A DNA stretch of 64,000 bases from Phallus indusiatus. Its lineage: Eukaryota; Basidiomycota; Agaricomycetes; Phallales; Phallaceae. This document shows positions 20,495 through 33,253 of the stretch, piece by piece; within the stretch, counting starts at the first letter, position 1, and every line of letters begins with the position of its first letter. The stretch covers positions 496,001 to 560,000 of the forward strand of contig JAQFWX010000022.1 of the NCBI GenBank assembly GCA_027605045.1. Reading direction: 5' to 3'. The notes beneath the pieces are model-generated. The model saw only the letters and a list, made by a program, of their open reading frames with translations, was not told the DNA's origin and made no database searches. A program made the position numbers and the translations under genes.

Positions 20495-22204
20495 TTAATT
20501 GGGGGAGCCATCAACTCCTCCGGTTGCTCCAGTCTTAGAGATCAGAGAAGCAGCATTACTTTCGGTGGTACAAGTTATCCCAGTTCCAGGCTTGTTCGCA
20601 AGTGGAAGAGCAAAACATTTGGTTTCACCGGGACATCTGATTATAGCGAACTTGCCATCGAAGCACTATACCAAACAGCCCGAAAGAAAAAATGGCTGTA
20701 AGATCGATGTCGTGAAAAGCAAATATATGCGGTACATACTTCAGCAACTCCGCCGTCAACGCATGCTTGTTCACCTTTGGTGCAAGTAGAGTCGGGGGTG
20801 AGATGAGCAAACTGAGCGCTGTTCGTTATATACATTATAAACATCGGTTTATTTCGATATCGACGAAGAACGTACTTTTCACGTTGTGCATTTTTACCGT
20901 TTGACAATCGGAAATCATCGTCGTTAGATGAACCATGGGTAGGAGATGGTGCGTGCGGAACTGAAACAGGACCCACACCAGCCTCTTTACTCGAGTTGAA
21001 AACGGATGTAGGGGAGGGAGATGCGATGGTATGAGAAACCGAAGATGAGCTACTCAAGGTATTGTTAGCCAAATTAGAAGAGGTGGCGTGCGGAACTGAG
21101 ACTGAGACACGACCAGGAAGAATGTTCTGACTTGCATTCCCGAAAACTGATGAAGCAGGCAGTACATTCTGAGTGGCTCCGGGAGTCGAAGGCGAGCTTT
21201 GGGTGACATCAGTAGTGGAATGCGTAATGGAGACATGGTTATGATCGGGTTCAAGGCTCGAACTGACAATAGGTGCCAATGAAGGCACTGGTAGCGAAAC
21301 GACCTGGGAAGTCAATGAGCCACTGGCGACACTATCGGAAACAGTGACATGTGGAACTGAGATAGAACCAGAACCAGATTCCTTGCTTGCAGATGTAAAG
21401 GAGGACGGTAACGTAACCTGGGCAGTCGAAGACGGGTGATCTAAGTCACCATTAGTGGAAGTGACGTGAGAAATTGAGACAGGACCAGGACCAGTTTCCT
21501 TGCTTAAAGATGTAAAGGAAGACGGTAACGTGACGTGAGCAGTGGAAGATAAGTGGTCCAAGTCCCCGTCGGAAGAAGTGGCGTGGGGAGTTGAGACAGG
21601 GCCGGGACCAGTTTCCTTGCTTATGGTGAAGCCAGATGTAGAGGATTCGGAGGTCAAGGTATGAGAATTAGACACCTCGACAGTGGATGGACTAAGAAAA
21701 TGAAAGGTAAGAGAAGACTGAGAATGCGAAGATAAGTATTTGGACTAACTAGGAAGAGTCAGATGAACGAGAACTCGAATGGCTTGTTGTAGTGTCTTGA
21801 GTGTGGCTATTTGACTGAGAATTCTGAGAGGCATGTTGACAATCGTTCTCAGTGACCAAAATATTGTGCGAAACATTGTTCGACAAGTTTTCCAACAATT
21901 TTTTCGCACTCTGAGTGGCAAGTTGAGCAGCAGTCATCATCTCTTGGTTTTCGAGGGTTTGAGCGAAATTCGTCATGGCGTTGCTTGCCTCTTGTTGTTT
22001 ACAAAAGGCAGATCCGGTAAGTCCATCAGTAGCACGGGCCGCGATGGCACCACACTGCGCTCCTCCATCAGCGGTATTGCAAACTTTTTCCCAAGCTTGG
22101 ATGTTTTCAATGATGGCTTGCATGAGCTGGTCGTTGACCAATGGTACTGCGGAAGTTGTAGCGATGAATACAACGAGAGAAATGAAGGCCTTGGAAAGTT
22201 GCAT
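20495..22204 (-). CDS. Secreted Ser/Thr-rich cell-wall protein with CBM19-like tail
   Basis: Three exons on the minus strand: 22204-21750, 21691-20740 and 20665-20495. The introns are 58 and 74 bp with clean GT..AG ends, and the model gives 525 aa. The N-terminus has a signal peptide (MQLSKAFISLVVFIATTSA) and a helical Cys-containing domain (CNTADGGAQCGAIAARA). The middle is a long Ser/Thr/Pro region, probably O-glycosylated, with about three repeats of a 40-residue unit starting SKETGPGPVS. The C-terminal domain, CTKGEQACVDGGVAE then CFDGKF, CPGETKCFALPLANK and GITC, matches the chitin-binding CBM19-type tail found on basidiomycete wall proteins and chitinases. It probably acts at the cell wall. 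Confidence 0.85.
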
Positions 22205-23762
22205 TGTCGTGAAAAGAAGCAAATTTGTAGGGAATTGTGTGATTGAGCGAATTGACTTGAACTCAAGCGCGAGCGATGAGACAAGTAGGGTGTAAATATA
22301 AAGAGTAGCGATGTATGAAAAGATTTTATATAGGTTTCCGTAGAAAGTAACCTTTCAGCAAGAAGGCTGCGGACAGATGGGTGAACGCGAAATCAAGTAA
22401 AAAAGGGCGACCCGTCCGGTAATGGCATAACGATTTGGACGAACCGGATGGATTTGGACCGAACAAGCCCAACTTCCGATCTGCCCTAAGTACGTGTGTA
22501 AATCAGTTTCTTGTCCGCTAGGGGCATCAACTATCCCACCCTCCCAGTGGGTGTTCATGATATCTTAAAATTAAATTTAAACCCATTTACGCATTCGAAA
22601 AAAGAAAATTTCTTACAAGTCATGTATGTAGACGTTTGCAATCTTGTCATTGCCAGAATTTAGTTATTTTGAAATTATGTCTATTGAGGTTCTGATCCGG
22701 AGGTGTCTGGAGCTTCCGGATCAAGCTAGAATTGACTCAGGTCCAGATCACTGATAAAGTCCATCCATCATCACATCTCAGATATCAGCCCTTAGGGGGG
22801 GTTATTCTGCTATTTCTGCAGACGAAAGCGTGTCTTTCAGGCTGTATTCTTCGAACATGTCCTTCCTCGGAATTCAAATGGAGATCGCTAAAAAGGTTAC
22901 AGTTAACAGCGACGGGTATGAGATATATTTATTCAAGGACGCAAACGTCTATACCTTGACTCCTTATTTGTCGAAAAATTTTAACGCTCAGTTAATAGGA
23001 CTACATCAATCTTCAAAATTCCAAAATGTAGATTAGAACAAACAAGTGAATTAAATAAATCCTCAACAAGTACCTTAAAGAGTTATAGCTGGCCCTGAAA
23101 CCCTATAACGCACTGTTATTTTTGTTTCTACGGCGGGTTGACTGCCTCACGAAACGTCTGGTGAAACCAAGGAAGACGGTAAACATTATGCCCAGAATTA
23201 TGTAACATTTTTCGTCCTACGTATATGAGCTTTAGATTGGGTCATTAATGGTTTTTTTTTTTTGGCTCGCGAGTCATTTGGTTTTGACTTCTCTAAAGCA
23301 TTGCGTTAAAAAATTGAGCTTGGAGCTTCCAAACATGAAATTACTGTACCATTTTCTGTTTAATATTCGCTGAAAAAAAGAAAGAATAAGATGCTATATT
23401 GCACCAACTTTGGGTTTGCGAATTCTGAAAGGGAAGAAAAAAGCCCTATGTTAGACGCTGGCGACGTGGCACCGTCACGCATATTCCGCGGTTAACCAAT
23501 CCGATCCAAGGCCGGTCAAGCGAATAGTATTTATTTAACAACAACAGCGTAAAGAATTGAAAACAAAAAAAAAACAAGATCTCGCATTTCGTGCTCGGAT
23601 TAAATCTCACAATGGGCCTAACTTCGTCAGATTCGCAACATGAAGGGCAATTACCATACATATAAAGTTATTCATATTTGACTTGACACCTAATTATAAG
23701 TGGTTTCTTACATAGTTAACTAGTGGAATGTGTACTACGACACAGTATATAAATACGTATAT
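22205..23762. other. Intergenic, no supported gene
   Basis: It contains the promoter side of the secreted protein gene and the 3' side of the MYND gene. Short frames near 22732-23036 have no recognisable motif. Confidence 0.5.
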
Positions 23763-25371
23763 TCAAGGATCGTATTCATGTACGCCCGGATTCAACCCTA
23801 GCTCCCATTTACAGTTTTCGATGCGAGGATTTGACAAATTCTTCCACGTTTCGTCTTGAAAAATCTTCTGAAAAATACGTGTGCCATTGTAAATAGTATC
23901 CAATAGGAACATCATCTCTACATCCGTCTTTCCCAGAGTCTTCGGATCTAAATCAACCCTTTCCATAAACTTGTATAATACACTGACGGCGCTGGGTGTA
24001 AACCTCCAAGGATAACCCTTCATCGGATACTTCTTTGAAATTCTGAGTGCGCCAAAGTCCAACGCATGCTTCAAATCCTCGTCTCGCAGGATACTGAACT
24101 GTTGAGATACATCGTGAAGCCGAAAACCTTGACGTAGCATTTCACCGCGCACTTTCTTGTCGGTAAAGTGCACAGGTGCATAGGGGTCTAGAAATTCAGC
24201 TGACTCGGCAGGAACCGAGAGTAGGCGTTGTAATATTCCACGCGCGTATTTGTGGTCTTGGAGAGGTAGGTACTTCTCCGCGTCGACGACATGGTATTTA
24301 TACCCATACACGAACAGACCGATATCCAAATACAGTCTTTCTTCTTCGCCTTCTGTAGTAAAATATAACCAAAAGTGTTGGTCCGGATTCTGAAGTTGTA
24401 TTGGCGGCCCGTTGCTGCCTTCTTTAAGATATGATAGAATCCGATGGGGGTCCACACGAATTTTACCACGACAAATTCCGAAATCTTGAATAGGCTTCCC
24501 AAGAAAATGAAGGCACGGCGGTATAGGAGTCTCCTGGGTCATCGAAAAAAACTCGAGCAAAACTGCTATGCCCATTCCCATAACTAAAGGAAGAAGATGC
24601 CCATTTCGTGTAATCCTTCTCCACAGATATGCCCGTTGTTCCAGGTCAGGACACGTTGGAAACCAATCAAGCAAAGGGAAAGGTGATCGCCGCGGCTCCA
24701 GATTGGCCTCCTCCTTCTTCTTCCTAGTCGAGTACACCTTCTACAGAGGGAGAAGATTAGTCAAACCTTGAGCAACGATAACATGAGATATACTTACCTT
24801 TTTCTTCAGGCGTTGGACGCGTTTGATGGGAAATTTTAAGCGAATGGGGTCTGAAGGATAGGGGATAGGATGGCCGTCGCGATAGCGAACAACACAGGTT
24901 GAAGGAGCTTCAGCGCGTGAATTGCCTGTACCGTTTCTATTCGGTGCATCTACGATTTCGTACCATAGAACTGGATGGGTGGTCAGGTGCTGCAGTCTAG
25001 TAAGTTCAGCAGCCCAGGCAATGAATGGGTACATTTGTCCCAGTTCCAGGTGAATACGCGAAATACAAACTATGACGAATGAGGATTTGGTACGAAGAAA
25101 AGCCCTCGCGACTACTTACATTTGGGCCCATGAAGGATATCTTCGTTTCGGCATTTCTCGGAGCAGTGGGCCCTCTTTCAAATATGTAAACGAGCGTGTG
25201 TTGGCATAAAAAGAAGAGGCTTACCATTGAACAATTTGGGCATATGATAAGGTCACCGCCGCTCACTCCGCACTTTGAGCATGTGTTTAAAATCTGTTCC
25301 GGGGGATAGATCTCCGTTGGTTTTGACGACTTATTGTCGAAGATCATTCTGCTTGGAGTCTCAGACTTCAT
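23763..25371 (-). CDS. MYND-type zinc finger protein
   Basis: Four exons on the minus strand: 25371-25225, 25174-25120, 25069-24798 and 24740-23763. Introns of 50, 50 and 57 bp have GT..AG ends, and the model gives 483 aa. The spliced N-terminus shows a MYND finger: C-x2-C (CSKC), C-x2-C (CPNC), HCSEKC and the final H and C across the second and third exons. MYND fingers bind Pro-rich peptides and occur in transcription regulators and SMYD-type proteins. No SET domain is visible. After a basic stretch (RVQRLKKK, TRKKKEE) comes a roughly 300-residue domain typical of fungal MYND proteins of unknown role. Confidence 0.85.
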
Positions 25372-26317
25372 TGTTGAGAGAAAAGGGAGAAAGAGTCGCT
25401 TCGAATGCTTTTAAAGCCATGAACTTTATTTAGATCTTACGTTCGTCCACAGCTGCTCATTGATGTCAAGAACCTGGACGTGAAAGGATCCCTAGGTCCA
25501 CAGACGGGGAAGCCGATGCCGAGAAAGAGATGGAAGGTCCACACAGAGGACAATACCGCTCTTGAATTTATTGTGGTGTCAGGATGAGCTCTGGATGAGC
25601 CCCAGTCTTGTCGAGGTAGATTCAGAGAGCGGGGAGACATCGTTCGTTGTTGAGCAGCCCGGGCAGATTGAACAGGTATGTAGAACGCCTCTGACGTTTC
25701 GGGATGCCGGGAAGTGGAGGAAGCTTAAGAGGAGGATATCTCGCAATGCAGTTGGGCGTTTCGGACCGTTGGACACGGACCATGCGGTGTGCGCGCTGAG
25801 TGGAAGTTGACGTTGATCGATGATCCGCAAGTTCGCGCATGTGACATGTCGCGCGTCACACGTCCGGCACACTCGCGCTGCACGCATGAAAGTCAAACTT
25901 GAAGGTTGTATTTTTCCTCGACTATGAGACTAGATTCTCATAAAACGCTATTCATATCCGGTATTATCAAAAAAGATCTAGGGATAGACACATGATTCGA
26001 CTATTGCGCGACGTATCTAGACGGTGATTTATCGCCGGGAGATATACAACGAGGAATCCCCGGAATATCCACCTTTCTTCGCTGATTGGTGTAGATTCAA
26101 TACTAGATGTGTAGACTGTAAAAAAAAGTTAAAAATGACGCTCACTTCCCCTTCGTCGTACTTACGCAGATGCTGCAAGCAGTAATGGCCCATCTGAATT
26201 CGGTTTCATCAATGATTAGTGTATTCAACATACTTTTCTGGAGTCTTACAGAAGAATAGAGAGCCCTATTGTTATCCGAGTATACATGTAGATACCGGCG
26301 AACAAAAAACAGACTAA
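25372..26317. other. Intergenic, no supported gene
   Basis: GC-richer around 25440-25860, with open frames on both strands but no motif I recognise. A piece near 25785-25810 (GCGCTGAGTG context) resembles one near 35700. Confidence 0.4.
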
Positions 26318-27391
26318 TTAATTAAACTCCATGTCAATAGAAGAAACAGGGACTGAGCTGTGCTCACAAAATAAAATGCAAAAAGTCCACGCTCCATCTC
26401 TGAAGAGCACCTTATACAGCTGCGAATGCGAAATACCACTTTTCCATGAAATATATTGCAAGTGTAGACATTTTGCCGCAATGCAGGTAAAAGCTATGGT
26501 TTGAAACAGGAGTCCAAGGAACCTTGAATATTTATTGGAAGAAGACCACTTTGGCAATGCTCACAAGATAACTCACCACACAAACGCAATAATCCGGTCC
26601 TTTTTTTGGATGATACAGCTCCCAAACGATTCAGGAAAAGGCTGAGGAATTGAGTCGGGAACAATATGATATTTGGACGCGCCGATAACTACTAGAACAA
26701 AGACAGCAGTTTCGTTCAATATGAAAATCGTAAGGAGAAACCAAAGGACTCGTTTCGAGCAACCGTAAAACGCATATACTAGATCCATTTCATAATTGAT
26801 AATTGGTCGATGCGGAGTATACAGAAAAATAAGGCGTACCTCTTTGTATGAACAATATATTGGAGCAAGCTGCTATAACTATGGCAACAATGCCGACGAA
26901 CCATATAATTCCCGAGCATAACGCGCCAATTCCTTTGATATTCACGTTGACGAAAAAAACAAATACAACTCCACTTGTAATTATCAGAAATCTTGAAATA
27001 ATCGTTGACAAACGGTCAAAGGAAGACCTACGCCTGAAATACTAGGGGAAGGTATCGTACGACCATATACAAGATTTTTACCGGGCTTGATTCGGATCTA
27101 TGTGATTGGTACATAACAGTTTTTTCCGACAGAGAAGGCACATACGGCCAAATAAACTCTACCTAATCCAGCGCTCAACATGTCAAATTATGATAGAAAG
27201 GTTAAATACGCTTACTTCCTCATCGAGAGTCAAGATGGTATACCAAATGATGCAGGTTGTGGTGGCGACTACGACATTTTATTATTTGCATGAGAAATAA
27301 AAACATTGAATCACTGACGCATATTATGTAGAACTTGGGAAAAGGCTGAAAGCTCTTGCACGACCATCTGGAACGCGTCAAGGTGCGACAT
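26318..27391 (-). CDS. DUF6533-type membrane protein, minus-strand paralogue
   Basis: ATG at 27391 starts MSHLDAFQMVV. After an intron ending TCGTAG the next exon encodes ATTTCIIWYTILTLDEE and stops at a GTAAGC donor. Later exons give RLSTIISRFLIITSG, then VAIVIAACSNILFIQR joined to VYAFYGCSKRVLWFLL, then AFTCIAAKCLHLQ and LFRDGAWTFCILF. The intron between IQR and VYAF is at the same place as in the gene at 13836, which shows common descent. The exact 3' end is uncertain; I used the last stop at 26318. Several transmembrane helices are evident. Function is unknown. Confidence 0.55.
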
Positions 27392-30300
27392 GATACCGAG
27401 GAATGCTGGTCACGTTCCAAGGCACTGGATGAACTGAAGAGGTGGTTATGTAGCATTTCTTAGCGCGTGAGAAGTGGCTGCTAAGTAGTCTACATGGGCT
27501 CAATTCCTGGAATGAATGGGCCTAGGTAATTATTGAGGTCAGCTGCAAGTCCTAGTAGGAGTCATCAGAAGATGAAAATACAAGGGAAATGTATGATTAA
27601 TCAAATTCTGCGACAAGTTCGAACCCAGACCACTAATTTCCTGTCTCGTCTCCCTTGATGGTATCCTTGGTGGGATGGGGAACGAGCTGCTTGGAATCGC
27701 GGAGTAAGACCGCCAGATGAGCGGCCATCTTGTTCGGCGCGTCCGGACGGCATCGTTACTGAGATCTGGGGAGGGGCGGGGGTCTTCAACGGGAGTGCTA
27801 GGACGCCCCGCCCAAGAGCGATGGTGATGAGGACAAGGGTATAGTAAGCTTTGGCGCCCGAGCTAAACAGGACGGCGGTGTTGCGCCGCGCTGGCGCCTC
27901 TTGTATGAAGTTTACTATTACTAGACGAACTCGGAAGCGGTCTACTGATATCCCTCAGAATACCCGAGATCAAGCATCAACGAATGTATCACGTTTCGAA
28001 TTTTATTGTTGAGATGTTTCTCTGGCAAAATTTCAGTAAAAGCGAGTGTCACGATGTAGGAAATAACGGGGCTTCATATATCATATGACATAATCCAAAT
28101 CCCCGACCTCAACGAGCCAAGATTCCTGTGTAGCTTGAGCCCTCAATGCATCACGAATCGTCAAATCATCCGTCATCTAATTTGAGAAGATGATAACTTA
28201 CAGATGAGTTCGCTCTCGATCATCAAAAGCGACGTTAGATCAAATGATAAATTTTGAGGGTTACCCGGTCGTCCATTAATTTTATTTAGTGACGATATTC
28301 GAGTTCTAACGAGGAATGGATTCTTTGTTCAGCTGAGTCAAACGCTCATAATAGTCTTGTAGAACTCAACGAACAGAAAAAGGTTGATCATTAGCGACTG
28401 AGCCCGACGATGGTGGTATGAGAGAGTTTTAAAATGCCCACCGATACGACTTTCAAAAGGAAGACTCTACTGCTAAAAAGTGACGAGATTGTTTTTCGAA
28501 AATAATTCGGACATCTCACTTTTACCGTGTTTGCAACTTTTGTTCTGTTAGCCCCGAGTATTGTCGCGACCCGCCTTCATTTGATTCACCAGAGGCATCC
28601 ACTGAAATCGACTTTTTACTATCATTCTCGATCTATGAAAGTCATAAAAAATGCTTTCACCATTCTAAAGCTATACTATCAAGCCTTTCTGTCGACAAAT
28701 ATCGCAACAGACGTCTGTTCAAATTCGCGGCACACCTCTCTTCTGGAGAATCTTATTCACGAACGGGAAAAGACACTTTCGGAGCAACATACATACTCCA
28801 CAACACTGTTGAATTGTAAACCAGATGAACTATAATGGCGCATGCACACTCTAAAGGTATCGATGACGCTAGTCATAAGGTAATCCTTTACCTCAGAAAA
28901 ACTGACATACTTGCCAGGGTTATTGCTTCTTGATCCTTATCCACAGTTCCGAATCGCCAAGATACGTTCACAGGTGACGAGTCTCCACTGCTTAATTTAC
29001 TTTTCCCTATGTTTAATCTGGATTTTCGGGGATATATTTTATGTTTTTTCTTCTCATTTATGAGATGCTTCCAAGGTTGTGAATATTGTATTGTTTGTGC
29101 TGCCGTTCATATGAAGCCTACACTGAAAATTCGAGCCCAGTCATCCAAGTAGTCTCACGCAACAATAAAAAATTGGCATAACAACCCTCCAAGCGAGCCG
29201 AAAACTGTCGGTCACCTCCTAGCTGAAATAGTACATACCTGGCGTCCTTTGTACCTATGTTTACAAACGTGCACGGCACAATCCACATCTCATCGCCTTG
29301 AAAGGGTACCTTGACTCTAGCTTTGTGACTTGTCAAACAAAAACCCTGTAGGGTCCAAAGAGTTTACAAATGAGATTTCAATCGTTGAGTGCAATTGGCA
29401 ATATCATTCCTAGTGCCATGTATTTGAAAATGCCTTACAAGGAAGCTGCCAGGTTCAGCAATGATAGGGCTTATGATTTGATGGGGACATGGCGATACAT
29501 ATTTCGAAAGCTGTGAGTAATATTTTGAAAAAAATTGATCCCGAGTTGATTCAGAAGCAGCCGACTGTTAAGGATATCGATCACAATACACGAAACAATT
29601 ATCGAAGCTAAGTCTTACAACTTTCTGAGATTTACTACATCACGGTATAGTCGTTATCTACATTACATATATATATATATATTTGGAAAGAGTTACAATT
29701 AAAGTCCACATTCAGCCATGATAGGCGATTTGAGAGTTAATCGCCATTTTCGTGATCTTTCTAAGATCATCTTCGTGGGAGTAGTTCTCATTAAAGTGTA
29801 CTAGCTCGAAATTGAACATGGCAGCTTTCGGGCTTCGAAGAACGAGAATGTACATGCTGAAAGTGGAGCTTGGATCTCACTTACCTAGGCCTCCTGTTCC
29901 GAACCGGGGGGAACCTCGTGCGCCATCTCAGATTCGGAGAAATTTTGAACCGCAAGGAGAATAAGGATTCTGGCTTTGGAACATCTTTTGAATACAGATA
30001 CGCTTACGTTTTACGTATTTGGACTTTGTATGTATGGTCGCCGGCAGACAATGGAATTAATTTATGCAGGCACCGCTTAGCTTCAAAACTGGATGTTGGC
30101 CGACATGGCTAAGTCATATATGTATCATCCTTTTCTGACCCTGCTCTTCTCGCCCGGTGCCGGTTGATTATCCGATAATCGACGATTTAAATGAATATGG
30201 AATGCAACGGCTGCGCATCCGAGTCCAGGTACGACATTGTCACCGATACGCATGAGCAATCGCGATGAAGTGTCCACTTTACTTTTGTAGCGAACCGCTT

Positions 30301-33060
30301 ACGGGGGCTTAGGGCCTCAATGACAACAACGGAAGATTCACACCAGCAGTTCGGTGCATTCCTGATTGTATCCTAAGGTTATTCTAGAGTTGCGCTGTAC
30401 ACATACATATATGACAATTGATAACCACCCACTTAATGGTTCTCAAAAGGTGAATTCAAGTGAAGCATGAAGTATGCAAGTACTGTGTGAATAATGCACC
30501 TTTTCAAAGCTTGAATAATATCGCGTTTATCAGTAATGGGCTTTCCGAAACGGAATCCTTCAACAACTCACGCCATATATGTCGATCTAGATACCCGGTA
30601 AGAGACGGGGACAGGAAGCTGTCCGTCCTCATTGTCCAAAAAAGGATGACCTTGGCGAATCACATGAGCGTCTCAAGAATCCATAGAATTGAAAACCAAG
30701 ATTTGGATTAACATCTTCTTGAATGGAGTGGTACGGAACGTATCGATGCTCGACATCCCGTTTCAATGATAAATTTCAATCTCAAAAAGTTCCCAACTCG
30801 ACGGGATGCAAAATTTAAACAATACCATTCATTTAAATATAATAAACTCGTATAATTAAACCGGTTATCTGAATTGACTATGACGAAATTATGTGGTAGA
30901 GTACATATACGGCGGGCACTGAAATAAATATTTTTTGATGGGCATGTGCGGGGATAGTAATTCAGTCAACCCTGCAGGCATGAGGAGGACCCGCAAATCG
31001 CTTATCTCGGATAAGTAAAGGCTCAACGTGAAATCATCGGATGATTATCATATGTGTTTCGGAGTGCCTTCGCGCGAAATGTGTATTTAAATAAATTCGG
31101 TGAACGCATTCACAAGGTGTGTTTTGTTCTTCCGTTCAAGGTGGTGCGATGTTAGGGTAACCTTTCTTCATTGCAAAAATTCTCGCTGTTTTACAGCTAG
31201 GTATGTTGATTGATTCTAATTACGCAAAAAAATACTACCGTCGCTGCTGTTCTCTATTGTTTGATTACCGGTCCGGAAGCGTGCAGGCTCACACCATGCT
31301 TCTGTTACACATAAATCTTCAGGCTACGAGTTCGATTCTCATGTTTTGTACGAATATTAAGCCAGTTTGTTATTACGTTTTGGATGGACAGTCATAGGTT
31401 GTAGCTGCCAGAAATATTTTTCATATACTAAGTTCTTAAACAAGATACCAGACTCAATATTCAGGAAGTGAACTTTCTGTACCCTAAATCTCGAATCCGG
31501 TGGTTAGATCATCATGCTGCGAAACTAGTCACTATGAAAGATTTCGCAATCCAATTACAACCGATGGAGTCCCTTCCCATGCTAGTATATACGTAGGAAT
31601 TTAACCTCCACGCGCGTAACATCTAGGCCTCGTGTCCACTTCAATCGGAATGAACAAAAAGAGGGATTCAAAGCACATCTTCCACTCGTGCGCTATAACT
31701 TCCTTGGAGCTCATTCTTTCCGAACGAGATGCGATATAAATAGAAAGAAAATAAGCTATGCTATGCATGTATGTACACAGTCCCTTGAACCTTAATGTCC
31801 CTGCGAGGTCGGAGGCCATATACACAGGCCAGCCTGTCAATGGGCACGAGTTCCCTCGTTAGAGCCGTTACTTTAGCCCGGCCGTCAATCGGCCGTCGAT
31901 GTTCAACGTCGTGTCCTTACGGTCATCTGGTCAAGCAACAAAATGACTTCTTGATTGGGACATCTGAGTTTATCTCACGCGTATCGCCATACGAATCCGC
32001 ACAGCAAGAAAGCCTTGATGAGCCTGGCTTGGAGAGTCGAGACGAGGATCTACTCCAGAGTCTTCTGTACTTTTCACGACTTTGTCATCCCTGATATTTT
32101 TAGTATATGGTACAATCAGGTTACTCATTGATTGGGATGATTAGTTTAAAACGAGCTATCCTGGGGGGAGGGGGAGGAATTTTCAAGCTGTTGGTTCTCC
32201 AGGCAAGAGCATATGCATCGCTTCCGAATCGGGTAAGACCCAGCTGTACACGAGGCAAAACATTCTGCGTGTGTTACGGTAAAAAATGGGAGTTGCTTCA
32301 AGCTGCCAGATTGATACCTCGGAAAAAGCTTTCCAAGTTGCGGACGGCATTATCATCTTTTTTTACGTATGTGTTCAATGAAGCAATGGATATCAACTTT
32401 CAAATCTTTCAGGGTAAATGGCATCCATGGATCTCGATATCGAAGAGGTTTTGATGGAACACGGCGATTTGTCGAGGGCTTCATGTCCGACAAAACATTT
32501 GAACCACATGATTTGGATTTTAGAACAAAGGAATGCTCGGATCTGAGGAAAACTCAAAATGGAAGCAAGATTCTCAGCTTCGTACATTCGTATTTCAAAG
32601 AAATCGATAATAATTCGAAGTCTGTTGCTGACACTGGGCTGTATTCCTAACTAATCAGCCTGACGAACGGAAGAAACAGTCATATACAGACAGAAAGACA
32701 GACATACATGGTAGAAAACTCTCTCTTCTTGGTTAGAAATGTTGCTGGCATTGATATATGCAGGGTGCGCCAACGAGGGCCAGGAGACACGCTTTTCGTA
32801 CCGATCCTGCATGAGAACACTAATGCGTGGATTTGTGATATTACATCTTTAGCTAGGATAATCTTCCCACTGTTCCCGGTGATCATTGGCCACAGACGCT
32901 GTAAAACGTATTTAAGGAGAGAGGAAAATACACCTTGTTCTTCACTTCTAAGGTACTCCTTGAAGCAAGCCATCTTATCGCTCCTAAGGTAATCCATATT
33001 CCTGATTGATCGCTACTCGTTTTTCATAATATACCCCTGACACTGAAAAACAGATTCATT
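27392..33060. other. Long gene-poor stretch
   Basis: About 5.7 kb in which I find no gene I can support. It contains a (TA)n run at 29667-29682 and scattered short frames (such as 28527-28835 and 31795-32094) without motifs. Decayed genes or transposons are likely but not recognisable by eye. Confidence 0.45.
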
Positions 33061-33253
33061 ATGAAATTTAACACTATCATCGCTGTTCTCTCTGCTTTAT
33101 TCGCAGCTTCCCTCGTCGCTTCCGCCCCCTCTGTCGCTGACGAACCCGCATCTGGGTAAGCGTTTCAATCCCAACCCAACATAAATATTTACTTATAAAC
33201 GTGGTTTTAGGCCAACCTGCCCCGATGACCAGGAATGCCGTGGCAATACCTAA
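33061..33253 (+). CDS. Small secreted peptide, 45 aa, two exons
   Basis: Exon 1 is 33061-33155 and exon 2 is 33211-33253, joined over a 55-bp GT..AG intron. The product starts with a clear signal peptide (MKFNTIIAVLSALFAA, then SLVASA) and leaves a mature peptide of about 23 residues (APSVADEP, ASGPTCPDDQ, ECRGNT) with two Cys. There is no CaaX box, so it is not a lipopeptide pheromone. It is too short to be seen as an open frame without splicing. It could be a small secreted effector-like or signalling peptide; the function is open. Confidence 0.65.

Noticed and set aside
29667..29682. (TA)n run as an origin or regulatory element
   Set aside because: A short microsatellite with nothing else around it.
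33061..33253. Mating pheromone precursor
   Set aside because: No CaaX motif at the C-terminus, and a classical signal peptide is present instead.
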